The notes: a model not told the origin generated them from the letters alone. DNA of 64,000 nt from an uncultured Chelatococcus sp. (GCA_937863995.1 CALMIK010000071.1:1-64000); one strand, 5' to 3'. Positions 28,895 to 37,123 are shown, counted from the stretch's first letter. Numbers and translations: made by a program.

Positions 28895-29557
28895 TCACTG
28901 GCACTCGTAGCGCCTGCCGTCATGGCCGAGATACGTACCGGAAGCCGGATCGAACGACCGGTACTTGCTGGCGCAGTAGCTGAGCCACGTATTGCTGCGC
29001 GGCTCGGGCGCCGCCTGTGCGGCCAGCGCGCCGCCGAGAATGGCGCCAGCCGCGAGGCCAATGGCGCCGGCGGCCGCAGCCGCCCCCGGATCATAATCGT
29101 CGTTCCAGCCCTGGCGGTAGTAGTAACGCGGCGGCGGGCCCCAATACTCGGGCGGGGGAGGCCCGCGCCAACGTGGCGGCGGGGGGCCGTAGTAGCCACG
29201 GTGATGGCGCGGCGGGCCCCAGTATCCGGGGGGCGGGGGCGGACCGCGGCGGTAACCGGGAGGCGGGCCGCGATAGTAGTCGGGCGGCGGTCCGTAGCGG
29301 TAATACTGCACGTTGTCGATCGGCAGATCGGCCGGGCCGGCGAAGTCGGCGCGCTGCACGGTAGCGGTTTCCGGGCCGGCGCTCGCCTCGGTCAGCGGCA
29401 GCACGGACAGCGTCAGCGCCGGGAAGATGGCCAGGCCCGCCCGCGCCATACGCCGCCACAGCGGCAGGGCAACGGCGCGCGATGCCGCGGGCGTCACAAC
29501 GTGTTCCGGCATGGAAACGCGCAGCTGCATGGGAAGCAGTTGCATGGGAACTTGCAT
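28895..29557 (-). CDS. BA14K family exported protein with proline/tyrosine-rich middle
   Basis: About 220 residues from the ATG at 29555-29557; a longer in-frame form to 29671 lacks support. A signal segment (LAIFPALTLSVLPLTEASAG) is preceded by an Arg-rich stretch. Mature residues then run through a Gly-Pro-Pro-Tyr-rich region with many GPPP and YYR repeats, a glycine/alanine helix (AAAGAIGLAAGAILGGALAA), and the C-terminal BA14K signature WLSYCASKYRSFDPASGTYLG ending in YECQ. BA14K is a Brucella immunoreactive protein with lectin-like activity, and its relatives are common in Hyphomicrobiales. The proline-rich insert is longer than I expect for the family. A surface or cell-envelope role is likely. 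Confidence 0.75.
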   Translation of the reverse strand: MQVPMQLLPMQLRVSMPEHVVTPAASRAVALPLWRRMARAGLAIFPALTLSVLPLTEASAGPETATVQRADFAGPADLPIDNVQYYRYGPPPDYYRGPPPGYRRGPPPPPGYWGPPRHHRGYYGPPPPRWRGPPPPEYWGPPPRYYYRQGWNDDYDPGAAAAAGAIGLAAGAILGGALAAQAAPEPRSNTWLSYCASKYRSFDPASGTYLGHDGRRYECQ

Positions 29558-29788
29558 CACGAAATGAACCCCCTGCTTGTCTCCGGTCTGTGCCGGGAGA
29601 CATCCATTGTGAGCCGCCGACAAATCGCCCCGAATGCAAGAAGAGGACGCGGGGTTGTCAGCGTTTCGCATGCATAGAGTTGAGCAAGTCCGTGTGTCTG
29701 TAATAAGGCCATATATTGTCGGATTTCGATCGCCGCGACTTTCCTTTCGCCGCGCGGGCGCAACGCGGCCGTTCCACGTCGCATGGCA

Positions 29789-31066
29789 TCAGGAAGCGGG
29801 CGCCCATTGCCGGATTGCTTCGATGACCGGTGCTTCGGCCTGCGCGAAATAGGCCGTTATCTGCGCCTGTGCCCGCGCGCCGATTGCGGCCCGCAGGGCG
29901 GGGTCATCGTGGAGGCGGCGCAGCGCCGCCGCCGCCGCGTCTGTGTCCGGCTCGGCCCAGGTGAGGCCGGGGGCGACGTAGAGCTCGGTCGGATCGTCGA
30001 CAGGCACTTGATGCGCCGGGATGAGGCAGGCGCTGTCGTCGGTCATGAAATCGAGGTTGCCGGACCATGCCGTCGCGACCACAGGCCGGCCGGCGAGCAT
30101 GGCCTGGGCCGGGACGAGGCCAAAGCCCTCGGCGCGATGCAACGACACCACCGCGTCGGAAGAGGCGAGCAAGGTCCACATCGCGTCGTCGTCGAGGGTG
30201 TCGAGCAACAGCCGGATGCGCGGATCGTCGCCGATATAGGCGCGCACCTGCGCCAGCGCCTGCGCTTCTAGATGGGCGTCGCCGAGCTTTAGAACGAGAA
30301 GCGCGTCCTCGTCACCGGGAAAGGCGCGGCGGAAGGCATCGACGGCTTTGAGCGGGTTTTTCCGCGCCAGGCTAGAGCGCAGGCTCGCCACCACCGTCGC
30401 AACGAAAGCATCCGGCGGCAGGTTAAAGCGCGCGCGGTCCGGCGCCAAACCGTCAGGCGCGCGCATGATGTGCGGAACCACACGGATCGGCAGCTTGACC
30501 CCGGCATCGAGAAAGGCGCGGCGCACGAATTCCGTCGGCACCCACAGTTCGTCCACGAGGGCGAGCGGCGCGATCCAGTCGTCGGGAATGCGCGCCAGTT
30601 CCCACACGCAGTAGCCGATGATGTATTTGTCGGCAAGAATATTTGCCGGCAAAAAATTCAATGCATAGCCGAATTGCCCCGGATTGAAGTTGAACACGAC
30701 CGTTGCCTGGCCCTGCGCATCCGGCAGTGCGGTGTTCTTTTCGCCGGTGGCGAAGGCGTGACCGATGTCGAAATCGCGGATCGGCACACCGGCCCGCGCG
30801 ATGAGCGCGCGGTTGAGTCGCGCACTCCAGCCCAGGCCGAGGGGGCTCGACAGGAAGCCGCACATGAACACCGGCGCGCGCGGCGCGGGCAGCCGCAGCC
30901 CTTGGCGCCGGGGCAGCGGGATGACGCGGGCGACGATGCGCCGGCGCAGGCGGCGTGGAATGAGCCGCCACAGCCGCACCAGCCCGAGGCGAAACCATAG
31001 CTGCGGCACGAGGCGCAGCGTTTGCGTCATCCAGGAAGACGCTTTATCCGAGGTCGGGTCGTTCAT
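29789..31066 (-). CDS. Glycosyltransferase family 4 (group 1) protein
   Basis: A 425-residue soluble GT-B glycosyltransferase. The donor-binding half shows VVASLRSSLARKNPLKAVDAFRRA and the EX7E-type element HRAEGFGLVPAQAMLAGRPVVATAWSGNLDF, whose glutamates contact the sugar nucleotide. The N-terminal acceptor half has a GFLSSPLGLGWSARLNRAL segment. It stands alone between the BA14K protein and an XRE regulator, with no polysaccharide cluster around it, so the acceptor is unknown. Surface polysaccharide or protein glycosylation are possibilities; neither is shown by the sequence. Confidence 0.82.
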   Translation of the reverse strand: MNDPTSDKASSWMTQTLRLVPQLWFRLGLVRLWRLIPRRLRRRIVARVIPLPRRQGLRLPAPRAPVFMCGFLSSPLGLGWSARLNRALIARAGVPIRDFDIGHAFATGEKNTALPDAQGQATVVFNFNPGQFGYALNFLPANILADKYIIGYCVWELARIPDDWIAPLALVDELWVPTEFVRRAFLDAGVKLPIRVVPHIMRAPDGLAPDRARFNLPPDAFVATVVASLRSSLARKNPLKAVDAFRRAFPGDEDALLVLKLGDAHLEAQALAQVRAYIGDDPRIRLLLDTLDDDAMWTLLASSDAVVSLHRAEGFGLVPAQAMLAGRPVVATAWSGNLDFMTDDSACLIPAHQVPVDDPTELYVAPGLTWAEPDTDAAAAALRRLHDDPALRAAIGARAQAQITAYFAQAEAPVIEAIRQWAPAS

Positions 31067-31290
31067 GCAGGCTGCTTCGCGTGAAAAGCCGGGAGCGGCC
31101 CGGCAAAGGCATCCGGCCCGGTCGACGGCTGCCCAGGAATGGCATGCGAAGATCGGAATGACTTGCGAAGATCGATCCGTGCCGGCCGGTTTGTCGGCCG
31201 CACACTACAGCATGAACTCGAAAACGCGATACCCGTTTGTGGAGTTCGCGCAATTTGCGGCAACGATTTCAGTAGAGGTCGCCGCGGATT

Positions 31291-31917
31291 TCAGTCGCCA
31301 GCCTCTCCATAAGAGGGCGCGCCGTCGACGGCCGATGCGATATTGGTCGCCTTCCTGCGGGCAGTGCCGGCGCGGGTGCGGGGATCGATGTCGAGGGCGC
31401 TGCTGCGCCGGTCGGAGGCGGCGCGCTTGCCGGCTGCCTGCGCGTGGCCGGCCAGTTTCTCGCGCATCTGCTCGAGTTCCATGGTCTTCTTGCCGAGCAG
31501 CCGCTGCAGCTCGCGCACCTGCTCCTGCAACTGCCGGTTCTCGGCAGTGAGTGCGTCGCGGGCGCGCGCGTCCTGCACCGGCGTATCCCGGCCTACGGCG
31601 TTCTGCGTCGCGCCGTCCGTGGCGCCGGTCGTGTTGAAGAGGATGGTGAATGTCACCGGATCGTAGTAACGCAGGATCTCGCGCACGAAATCCGCGAGTT
31701 CCAGCCCGATGGCGCTCGCCCATGCCTCGTAGCGGTCGGGCGGAATGCGACCGTGGCCGGTCTCTATCTGGGAAATGAAAGTATAATACTCGACCCCAAG
31801 AATTTCGGCCAGTTGCCGTTGCGACAGGCCGGCGCTCTCGCGCCTTTCCTTCAGCCACCTGCCGCCCAGGCGTCGCAGTTCTTTTGTATCCTGGTTCTGT
31901 CTTTGATTGGTATACAT
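31291..31917 (-). CDS. XRE-type HTH regulator with C-terminal coiled coil
   Basis: A 208-residue protein. The HTH at about residues 30-70 reads AGLSQRQLAEILGVEYYTFISQIETG. A predicted coiled coil follows at about 121-158 (LTAENRQLQEQVRELQRLL and onward, with regular Leu spacing). The C-terminus is basic and probably disordered. GAGGA lies five bases before the ATG. The upstream DNA is AT-rich and holds a TCAC/GTGA inverted repeat right at the start. It faces away from the type I secretion operon and is a candidate regulator of it, but that is inference from position and shared half-sites. Confidence 0.8.
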   Translation of the reverse strand: MYTNQRQNQDTKELRRLGGRWLKERRESAGLSQRQLAEILGVEYYTFISQIETGHGRIPPDRYEAWASAIGLELADFVREILRYYDPVTFTILFNTTGATDGATQNAVGRDTPVQDARARDALTAENRQLQEQVRELQRLLGKKTMELEQMREKLAGHAQAAGKRAASDRRSSALDIDPRTRAGTARRKATNIASAVDGAPSYGEAGD

Positions 31918-31924
31918 TTAATCC

Positions 31925-31938
31925 TCACAAAAAAGTGA
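31925..31938. promoter_or_regulatory. TCAC-N6-GTGA inverted repeat at the XRE gene start
   Basis: TCAC (31925-31928) and GTGA (31935-31938) flank six A residues, eight bases upstream of the XRE ATG and overlapping its ribosome binding site. The position suits autorepression. The same half-sites recur at 32881-32904 before the secretion operon. Confidence 0.35.
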
Positions 31939-32215
31939 AATCATTAAAAATTATAATTTATATATTTTGGGCAAATCGGCGTATGGCGGTAAACTCTACT
32001 GACTATTTGCATGACATTTTTCTTTCATGACCCGGCGTCCCGGACGTCGAGCATCATGTGTTACGCTGCGTATATGATTAATTATCAATACATTACTTTA
32101 TTTTTCTAATCGAGACAAGTCTGCCGAAGTCATGGCCGGTTTCCGTCTTGCTCTGCTGTCGCTGATGGCGGCGCGCGGCCGTTGTCCTGTCTGCGATTGC
32201 GGGTGGCGAGACCAT

Positions 32216-32557
32216 TCAGGAACTGCCGGGCGGGCTTGCATTTTGCAGCAGCAGCCGGCGCGTTGATTCGGTTATCAGGGTGCGCAGATCGCGCGCGTGC
32301 AGGGCGCCGCCCAGGCCCGGTCCCACGGCGGTGAAGGAGTTGTTGAGACGCGTGAGGTGCAGGACCGGATCGCCGCTCGCTGCGTCGGTCACGGCAAACC
32401 ACGGGTCGCCCTCGTCGGAGATGCCCCAGCCGATGTCGATCGGGCGGCCCGATTGCGTCAGCGGCTCGGTCGCCGCGCGGATCTCGGCCAGTTCGCCGTC
32501 GCTCCATCCCGGCTGGCCGCAGGATGCCTGCAGCGGAAAGATCACCCTGTCGCTCAT
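32216..32557 (-). CDS. Uncharacterised 113-residue protein
   Basis: I do not recognise a family. The protein has no signal peptide or membrane helix. It has the acidic, mixed alpha/beta composition of a small cytosolic domain, with the notable stretch PIDIGWGISDEGDPWFAVTDA followed by HLTRLNNSFTAVGPGLG. AGGAC lies five bases before the ATG, and codon choice (GC-rich third positions) matches neighbours, so it looks like a real gene. It lies between the XRE regulator and the AT-rich control region of the type I secretion operon, facing away from it. It could be regulatory or secretion-linked; nothing in the sequence proves either. Confidence 0.6.
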   Translation of the reverse strand: MSDRVIFPLQASCGQPGWSDGELAEIRAATEPLTQSGRPIDIGWGISDEGDPWFAVTDAASGDPVLHLTRLNNSFTAVGPGLGGALHARDLRTLITESTRRLLLQNASPPGSS

Positions 32558-33174
32558 TCTGTCCTGTGCTCATCCTGACTTGCGGGCGGCGGCCCGGCCC
32601 ACGCGACGCGTCGATCGGTCACGCGCCTCGTTCCCGGCTGCGTCGGTTGACGGGTGCCCCGTGCTCTCGTTACGGTGAATTCCTTTGCTTATAAAAAATC
32701 AATTATATCAAATATTTATGCAGAATAACCGGTGGCTTTTCCGTGCTTTCTGGTCCGGCGCGCCACGCGCATGTGAGCGCGATGCGTAATTTTTATATTG
32801 AATTACGCTATTAATAACAAGAATATTAATTTTGTCAACAGTACAAATAAATTTGCAAAATATGCATGCTTATAAAAATCTCACTAATGTGAAAATGATT
32901 TCACGATGTCGGGGGTTGGGCTTTCATGAATTATCATGTTCACGTATGTGTGGAGATTTGTGCTATATATATGGTGTATATAATTATATAAATCTGTTTT
33001 AGCTTTTATCGTAATATTAATTGCAATAAGTGCATTTGATTGTGAGGGTTGCGCGGGTCGATTATTATTTGATATAGGTGGGCGGCTGGGCATCGCGTGG
33101 CGTCCGGGGCGTTTCCCTGTGCGTTGGCTGCCTGCGCGGCATTTTTGGTTTCTGGACAGCGGGATGCGTTCCAT
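32558..33174. other. AT-rich control region before the type I secretion operon
   Basis: 617 bases. From about 32690 to 33080 the DNA is strongly AT-rich with runs such as TATATATGGTGTATATAATTATA, in contrast to the GC-rich surroundings. It contains overlapping TCAC/GTGA half-sites (listed separately) and a CATGA-N4-TCATG inverted repeat at 32925-32938. I see no credible gene. A minus-strand 96-codon frame here has no family features. It probably holds promoters and protein-binding sites for the operon starting at 33175 and perhaps for the gene at 32216-32557. Confidence 0.55.
32881..32904. promoter_or_regulatory. Overlapping TCAC/GTGA inverted repeats
   Basis: TCAC-N4-GTGA spans 32881-32892 and GTGAAA-N4-TTTCAC spans 32889-32904, so three half-sites overlap within 24 bases in the AT-rich control region. 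The half-sites match those at the XRE gene start (31925-31938). A shared operator for the XRE protein is a reasonable guess. The second repeat is also close to, but one base short of, the TGA-N9-TCA iron-responsive pattern of RirA. Confidence 0.38.
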
Positions 33175-35091
33175 ATGGCTATCGATATCGCAGGGTTACG
33201 GGAGCGCGCCGCTCAATGGTTCGAGCAGAGCCATCTCGGGCAGCGCTGGGACACGCTGACCGCCCGCATCTCCGGCAAGCCGGCCGGCGGAGAGCTCGTC
33301 GCCGCAGGGGAGGGTGCTTCCGGGTCCTCCTTCCGCCGCAAGGGCGAGAGCGCGCTGGATGCTGCGATGCGCGCCGCCCGTCCCGCCATCCTCACTGCGG
33401 TGTTCTTCAGCCTGTTCATCAACGTGCTCGGCCTCGTCGGCCCGCTCTACATGATGCAGGTGTATGACCGGGTGCTCGCCAGCCGCAACGTCACCACCCT
33501 GCTGCTGCTCACCGTGATCGTCGCCCTGCTGTTCCTGACCGCCGCCATCCTGGAAGGCGTGCGCACCAAGGTGCTGGTGCGCGGCGGCATCGCCTTCGAC
33601 GGCCAGGTCAAGACCGAGGCCTTCGATTCCGTTCAGCGCGCCACCATCCAGCAGCCGTCGCAGGGACACACTCAGGTTCTGCGTGACGTCGACACTATTC
33701 GAGAATTCTTCACCGGAGCTGGCATCATCGCCGGCTGCGACCTGCCGTGGGTGCCGATCTACGTGATCGTGGCCTTCATGCTGCATCCCTGGTACGGCAT
33801 TTTCGCCATCATCGCCTGCATCATCTCCGCCATCATCGCCGTTGCCAACGACCGCGCCACGCGCCAGACTCTGGAGAAGGCGACCAAGGCCTCGATCGCG
33901 GCCAACGGCCAGGCGGCGGCGACGTTCCGCAACGCTGAAGTGTTGCAGGCCATGGGCATGGTGCGCCGCCTGCGCCGCCGCTGGGAGACGAGCCGCGACG
34001 CGGCGCTCGGCTGGCAGGCCGACGCCTCCGACCGCGGCGGCATCCTGCTGGCGCTCAGCAAGTTCCACCGCATGTTCTCGGGCAGCCTCATCCTCGGCCT
34101 CGGCGCCTATCTCGCCATCCACCGCGAGATTTCGCCCGGCATGATGATCGCGGCCTCGATCATCGTCGGCCGCTGCACCCAGCCCATCGAGATGGCGATC
34201 AGCAACTGGAAGGGCCTCGTCAACATGCGCGGCGCCTATGGCCGCGTGCAGACGCTGCTGCGCCTCGCGCCCGCCGGGCCGGAGCGCATGCGCCTGCCCG
34301 ACGCCAAGGGCCAGCTCGTCGTCGAGGGTCTCGTGGTGCGCGCCCCCGGGCGCGATCTGCCGGTGCTGCGGGGCGTGTCGTTCGGCGTCCAGCCGGGCAC
34401 GGTGCTCGGCGTCATCGGCCCGAGCGCTGCCGGCAAGTCGAGCCTCGCGCGCGCCGTCGTCGGCGTGTGGCCGGCGCTCTCCGGCGCCGTGCGCCTCGAC
34501 GGCTCCGACCTCAAGCACTGGGACCCGGAGCAGCTCGGCCGCTCGCTGGGCTATCTGCCGCAGGACGTGGAGCTGTTCGGCGGCACGGTGGCCGACAACA
34601 TCGCTCGCTTCGACGCGGTCGACGAGGCGCAGATCGTGCGCGCGGCGCAGATGGCCGGCGTGCACGAGATGATCCAGAACCTGCCGCAGGGCTACAACAC
34701 CGAGATCGGCGACAGCGGCCACACCCTGTCCGGCGGTCAGCGCCAACGCATCGGCCTTGCCCGCGCCATCTACGGCATGCCGGCGCTCATCGTGCTCGAC
34801 GAGCCGAACGCCAACCTCGACGCCGCCGGCGAGCAGACGCTGATGAACACCGTCCGCGCGCTGAAGGCCGCGACGCGCACCGTGGTGCTCGTCACGCACA
34901 AGACCAACATCCTGACCATGTGCGACGCGATCCTGATGATCGCCGACGGCACCGTGCAGGCCTTCGGCAAGCGCGACGAGGTGCTGGCGCGCGTCATGGG
35001 CCCGCGGGTGGTGACGCAGCCGCAGCCTGCTGCTCCGGCCGTCGTCGATACTTCCGCCGTTGCCGGCGGACAGATCAGCGCCCAGGGCTGA
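33175..35091 (+). CDS. Type I secretion system permease/ATPase (PrtD/AprD type ABC transporter)
   Basis: A 638-residue inner-membrane ABC exporter for one-step protein secretion. An N-terminal tail of about 60 residues precedes the membrane domain (from AAMRAARPAILTAVFFSLF to about residue 370). The ATPase has Walker A GPSAAGKSS near residue 414, the signature LSGGQRQRIGLARAIYG and Walker B LIVLDEPNANLD near 537. The short N-terminus lacks a C39 peptidase, so substrates would be RTX-like or hemophore-like proteins with C-terminal signals. I start at the ATG at 33175; 26 more in-frame codons upstream are hydrophobic and doubtful. HlyD follows by 54 bases. No TolC-like outer protein or RTX substrate is in the window. 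Confidence 0.92.
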   Translation: MAIDIAGLRERAAQWFEQSHLGQRWDTLTARISGKPAGGELVAAGEGASGSSFRRKGESALDAAMRAARPAILTAVFFSLFINVLGLVGPLYMMQVYDRVLASRNVTTLLLLTVIVALLFLTAAILEGVRTKVLVRGGIAFDGQVKTEAFDSVQRATIQQPSQGHTQVLRDVDTIREFFTGAGIIAGCDLPWVPIYVIVAFMLHPWYGIFAIIACIISAIIAVANDRATRQTLEKATKASIAANGQAAATFRNAEVLQAMGMVRRLRRRWETSRDAALGWQADASDRGGILLALSKFHRMFSGSLILGLGAYLAIHREISPGMMIAASIIVGRCTQPIEMAISNWKGLVNMRGAYGRVQTLLRLAPAGPERMRLPDAKGQLVVEGLVVRAPGRDLPVLRGVSFGVQPGTVLGVIGPSAAGKSSLARAVVGVWPALSGAVRLDGSDLKHWDPEQLGRSLGYLPQDVELFGGTVADNIARFDAVDEAQIVRAAQMAGVHEMIQNLPQGYNTEIGDSGHTLSGGQRQRIGLARAIYGMPALIVLDEPNANLDAAGEQTLMNTVRALKAATRTVVLVTHKTNILTMCDAILMIADGTVQAFGKRDEVLARVMGPRVVTQPQPAAPAVVDTSAVAGGQISAQG

Positions 35092-35145
35092 ACCGGCGGG
35101 CGCGGCGTTACCAGTTAAAAAGTCAAGGTTACAGGAATACCGGAC

Positions 35146-36453
35146 ATGAACGACGAAGCTCCCAAGTTCACCAGCGACTTTCGCCCGGCGGCCCGTTTCG
35201 GCTACGGCGTGATCGTGCTGACTTTCGGCCTGCTGGGCGGCTGGGCGGCGCTGGCCAACATCGACAGCGCCGTGGTGGCGACCGGCGTCGTGTCGGTGGA
35301 GGGCAAGCGCAAGGCGGTGCAGCATCTCGAAGGCGGCATCGTGCGCGAGATCAACGTCGTCAACGGCGCGCGGGTGGAATTCGGACAGGTGCTCTTTCGC
35401 CTCGACGCCACGTCGTCCGACGCCAATTACGCCTCGACCCGGCACCAGCTCGACATTTCGCTCGCAACCGAGGCGCGCCTCGTCGCGGAGCGTGACAACA
35501 CGCCGGAAATCAGCTTTCCGCAGGATCTGACGCGGCGCAGCGCCGAGCCCGAGATCGCGCGCATCCTCGACGACCAGCTCACCCAGTTCCGCGAGCGGCG
35601 GGCGTCGCTCGACGGTCAGGTCGCGGTGATGAAGAACCGCATCACCCAGTATGAATCCGAGATCAACGGACTCGAGCGCGAGCGCCAGTCGGCGCAGCAG
35701 CAGCTCTTCTTCATCGACGACGAGCTCGTCGGCGTGAAGCAGCTCGCCAAGAAGGGCCTCGTGTCCAAGACGCGCGAATCGTCGCTGGAACGCGAGAAGG
35801 CGCGCCTCGACGGCATCGTCGGCCGCAACCAGGCCGACAGCGCCAAGGCCCGCAACGCCATCGGCGAGATCGACATCCAGATCAGGCAGGCGCAGCAGCA
35901 GTTTCTCGAGCGCGTCAGCGAAAACCTGGCCGAAGTGCGCCTCAAGCTCGGCGACCTGCAGGAGCGCCTGCGCGTGGTCGAGGACGTGCGCAACCGTATC
36001 GACGTGATCGCGCCGCGCGCGGGCGTCGTGCACAATCTCAAGGTTTTCACGCTCGGCGGCGTCGTGCGCCCCGGCGAGACGCTGCTCGAGATCGTGCCCG
36101 ACGACGACGAACTCGTGGTCGAGGCGCATGTCGAGGTCACGGATATCGACCGGGTGCATACCGGCCTTGGGGCGGAAGTGCGCTTCCCTGCTTTCCACTC
36201 GCGTACCACCCCCCTCATCATGGGCACGCTGCAGGATATCTCCCGCGACCGCCTGACCGACGAGAAGACCGGCGCGCCCTATTACCTGGCGCTTGTGGCC
36301 GTGCGCGACACCGACCTGCCGCCCGATCTCAAGGACCGGCTGCGGCCGGGCATGCCGGCGGACATCGTCTTCCCCACTGGCGAGCGCACGGTGCTTGACT
36401 ATCTGACGCGGCCGCTTACAGAAGCAGTGACGACGTCGTTCCGCGAAAGGTAA
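35146..36453 (+). CDS. Type I secretion membrane fusion protein, HlyD family
   Basis: A 435-residue periplasmic adaptor that links the ABC exporter to an outer-membrane channel. It has one membrane anchor at about residues 18-38 (GYGVIVLTFGLLGGWAALA) and a first lipoyl half with KAVQHLEGGIVREINV. A long helical hairpin (about residues 95-285) contains Gln/Glu/Arg-rich heptads. The second lipoyl half has VIAPRAGVVHNLKVFTLGGVV, and a C-terminal barrel ends the protein. It is encoded directly after the ABC gene and eight bases before the monooxygenase gene, forming one operon. Confidence 0.93.
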   Translation: MNDEAPKFTSDFRPAARFGYGVIVLTFGLLGGWAALANIDSAVVATGVVSVEGKRKAVQHLEGGIVREINVVNGARVEFGQVLFRLDATSSDANYASTRHQLDISLATEARLVAERDNTPEISFPQDLTRRSAEPEIARILDDQLTQFRERRASLDGQVAVMKNRITQYESEINGLERERQSAQQQLFFIDDELVGVKQLAKKGLVSKTRESSLEREKARLDGIVGRNQADSAKARNAIGEIDIQIRQAQQQFLERVSENLAEVRLKLGDLQERLRVVEDVRNRIDVIAPRAGVVHNLKVFTLGGVVRPGETLLEIVPDDDELVVEAHVEVTDIDRVHTGLGAEVRFPAFHSRTTPLIMGTLQDISRDRLTDEKTGAPYYLALVAVRDTDLPPDLKDRLRPGMPADIVFPTGERTVLDYLTRPLTEAVTTSFRER

Positions 36454-36461
36454 GATCGGAT

Positions 36462-36884
36462 ATGTCCGAGGCTGTGCAGGAGTTTGCAGATCCGCAGGTG
36501 CCGTTCATCGCCATGAACCGCTTCCGGGTGCTGAAAGGGTCGGAAGCGGCCTTCGAGCAGGTCTGGCTGTCGCGCGAGATCCACCTGCACACGGTATCGG
36601 GCTTCGTCGAGTTCCATCTGCTGCGCGGCCCGCAGGGGGAAGAGCACACGCTCTACTCCTCTCACACCGTCTGGCGCTCGAAGGCCGATTTCGAGGCCTG
36701 GACCCGTTCCGAAGCGTTCCGCGCCAGCCACCGCAACGCCGGCGGCCACAAGCCGCTCTACGACGGGCATCCCCAGTTCGAGGGCTTCGAGGTGTTGCAG
36801 ACCGTCCACAGCGACGGTCGGCGCGAGATCCTCGCTACCCCGCTCACTGGTAACGATGCGGCGGACGATCAACCGCCCGCCTGA
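36462..36884 (+). CDS. Antibiotic biosynthesis monooxygenase (ABM) domain protein, IsdG-like haem monooxygenase candidate
   Basis: A 140-residue cytosolic ferredoxin-like fold protein. Asn19 (in MNRFRV), Trp80 (in DFEAWTRSEAF) and His90 (in RASHRN) are spaced 61 and 10 residues apart. That is almost exactly the Asn-Trp-His spacing of the IsdG/IsdI haem-degrading enzymes. Family knowledge says these residues bind and oxidise haem to release iron. It begins eight bases after the HlyD stop, so it is co-transcribed with the exporter. Its last 16 bases overlap the convergent tusA gene. A role in haem-iron use coupled to hemophore secretion is inference. Confidence 0.75.
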   Translation: MSEAVQEFADPQVPFIAMNRFRVLKGSEAAFEQVWLSREIHLHTVSGFVEFHLLRGPQGEEHTLYSSHTVWRSKADFEAWTRSEAFRASHRNAGGHKPLYDGHPQFEGFEVLQTVHSDGRREILATPLTGNDAADDQPPA

Positions 36885-37123
36885 CGCACCCGGATGACGA
36901 AGGTCAGCACGCGCCCGTCGCCGGTGCTGGCCTCGAGCGCGTGACCCGTTTCATACACCAGATGCGGAATGTCGATTGCCGCTAGCGGATCGGTGCACGT
37001 CACCGTCAGAACCGTTCCCGGCGCGGCGTGCGCCAACGCCTTGCGCGTGCGCAGCGCCGGTAGCGGGCATTTCAGCCCACGCAGGTCGAGCGCTGCCGCG
37101 TGGTCGCCGCCGTCCCGGCTCAC
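36869..37123 (-). CDS. tusA: TusA/SirA-family sulfur carrier protein
   Basis: An 84-residue protein with the TusA fold. The conserved CPxP motif is visible in LDLRGLKCPLPALRTRKAL, followed by the acidic TCTDPLAAIDIPHL loop. TusA passes persulfide sulfur from a cysteine desulfurase toward tRNA thiolation or molybdenum-cofactor and sulfur-oxidation routes. The start is GTG at 37121-37123, overlapping the trpE stop as GTGA, so it is translated with trpE. Its 3-prime end overlaps the convergent monooxygenase gene by 16 bases. It is a general TusA homologue; its specific partner is not identifiable here. Confidence 0.82.
   Translation of the reverse strand: MSRDGGDHAAALDLRGLKCPLPALRTRKALAHAAPGTVLTVTCTDPLAAIDIPHLVYETGHALEASTGDGRVLTFVIRVRQAGG

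Noticed and set aside
32884..33174. 96-codon minus-strand frame in the AT-rich block
   Set aside because: Odd composition shift midway, no ribosome site or homologous motif. It crosses probable promoter elements.
33196..36198. 1,000-codon minus-strand frame across the exporter and hlyD genes
   Set aside because: It spans two well-supported genes and their spacer, and is His/Ala/Val/Gly-rich without domains. It is a codon-bias artefact.
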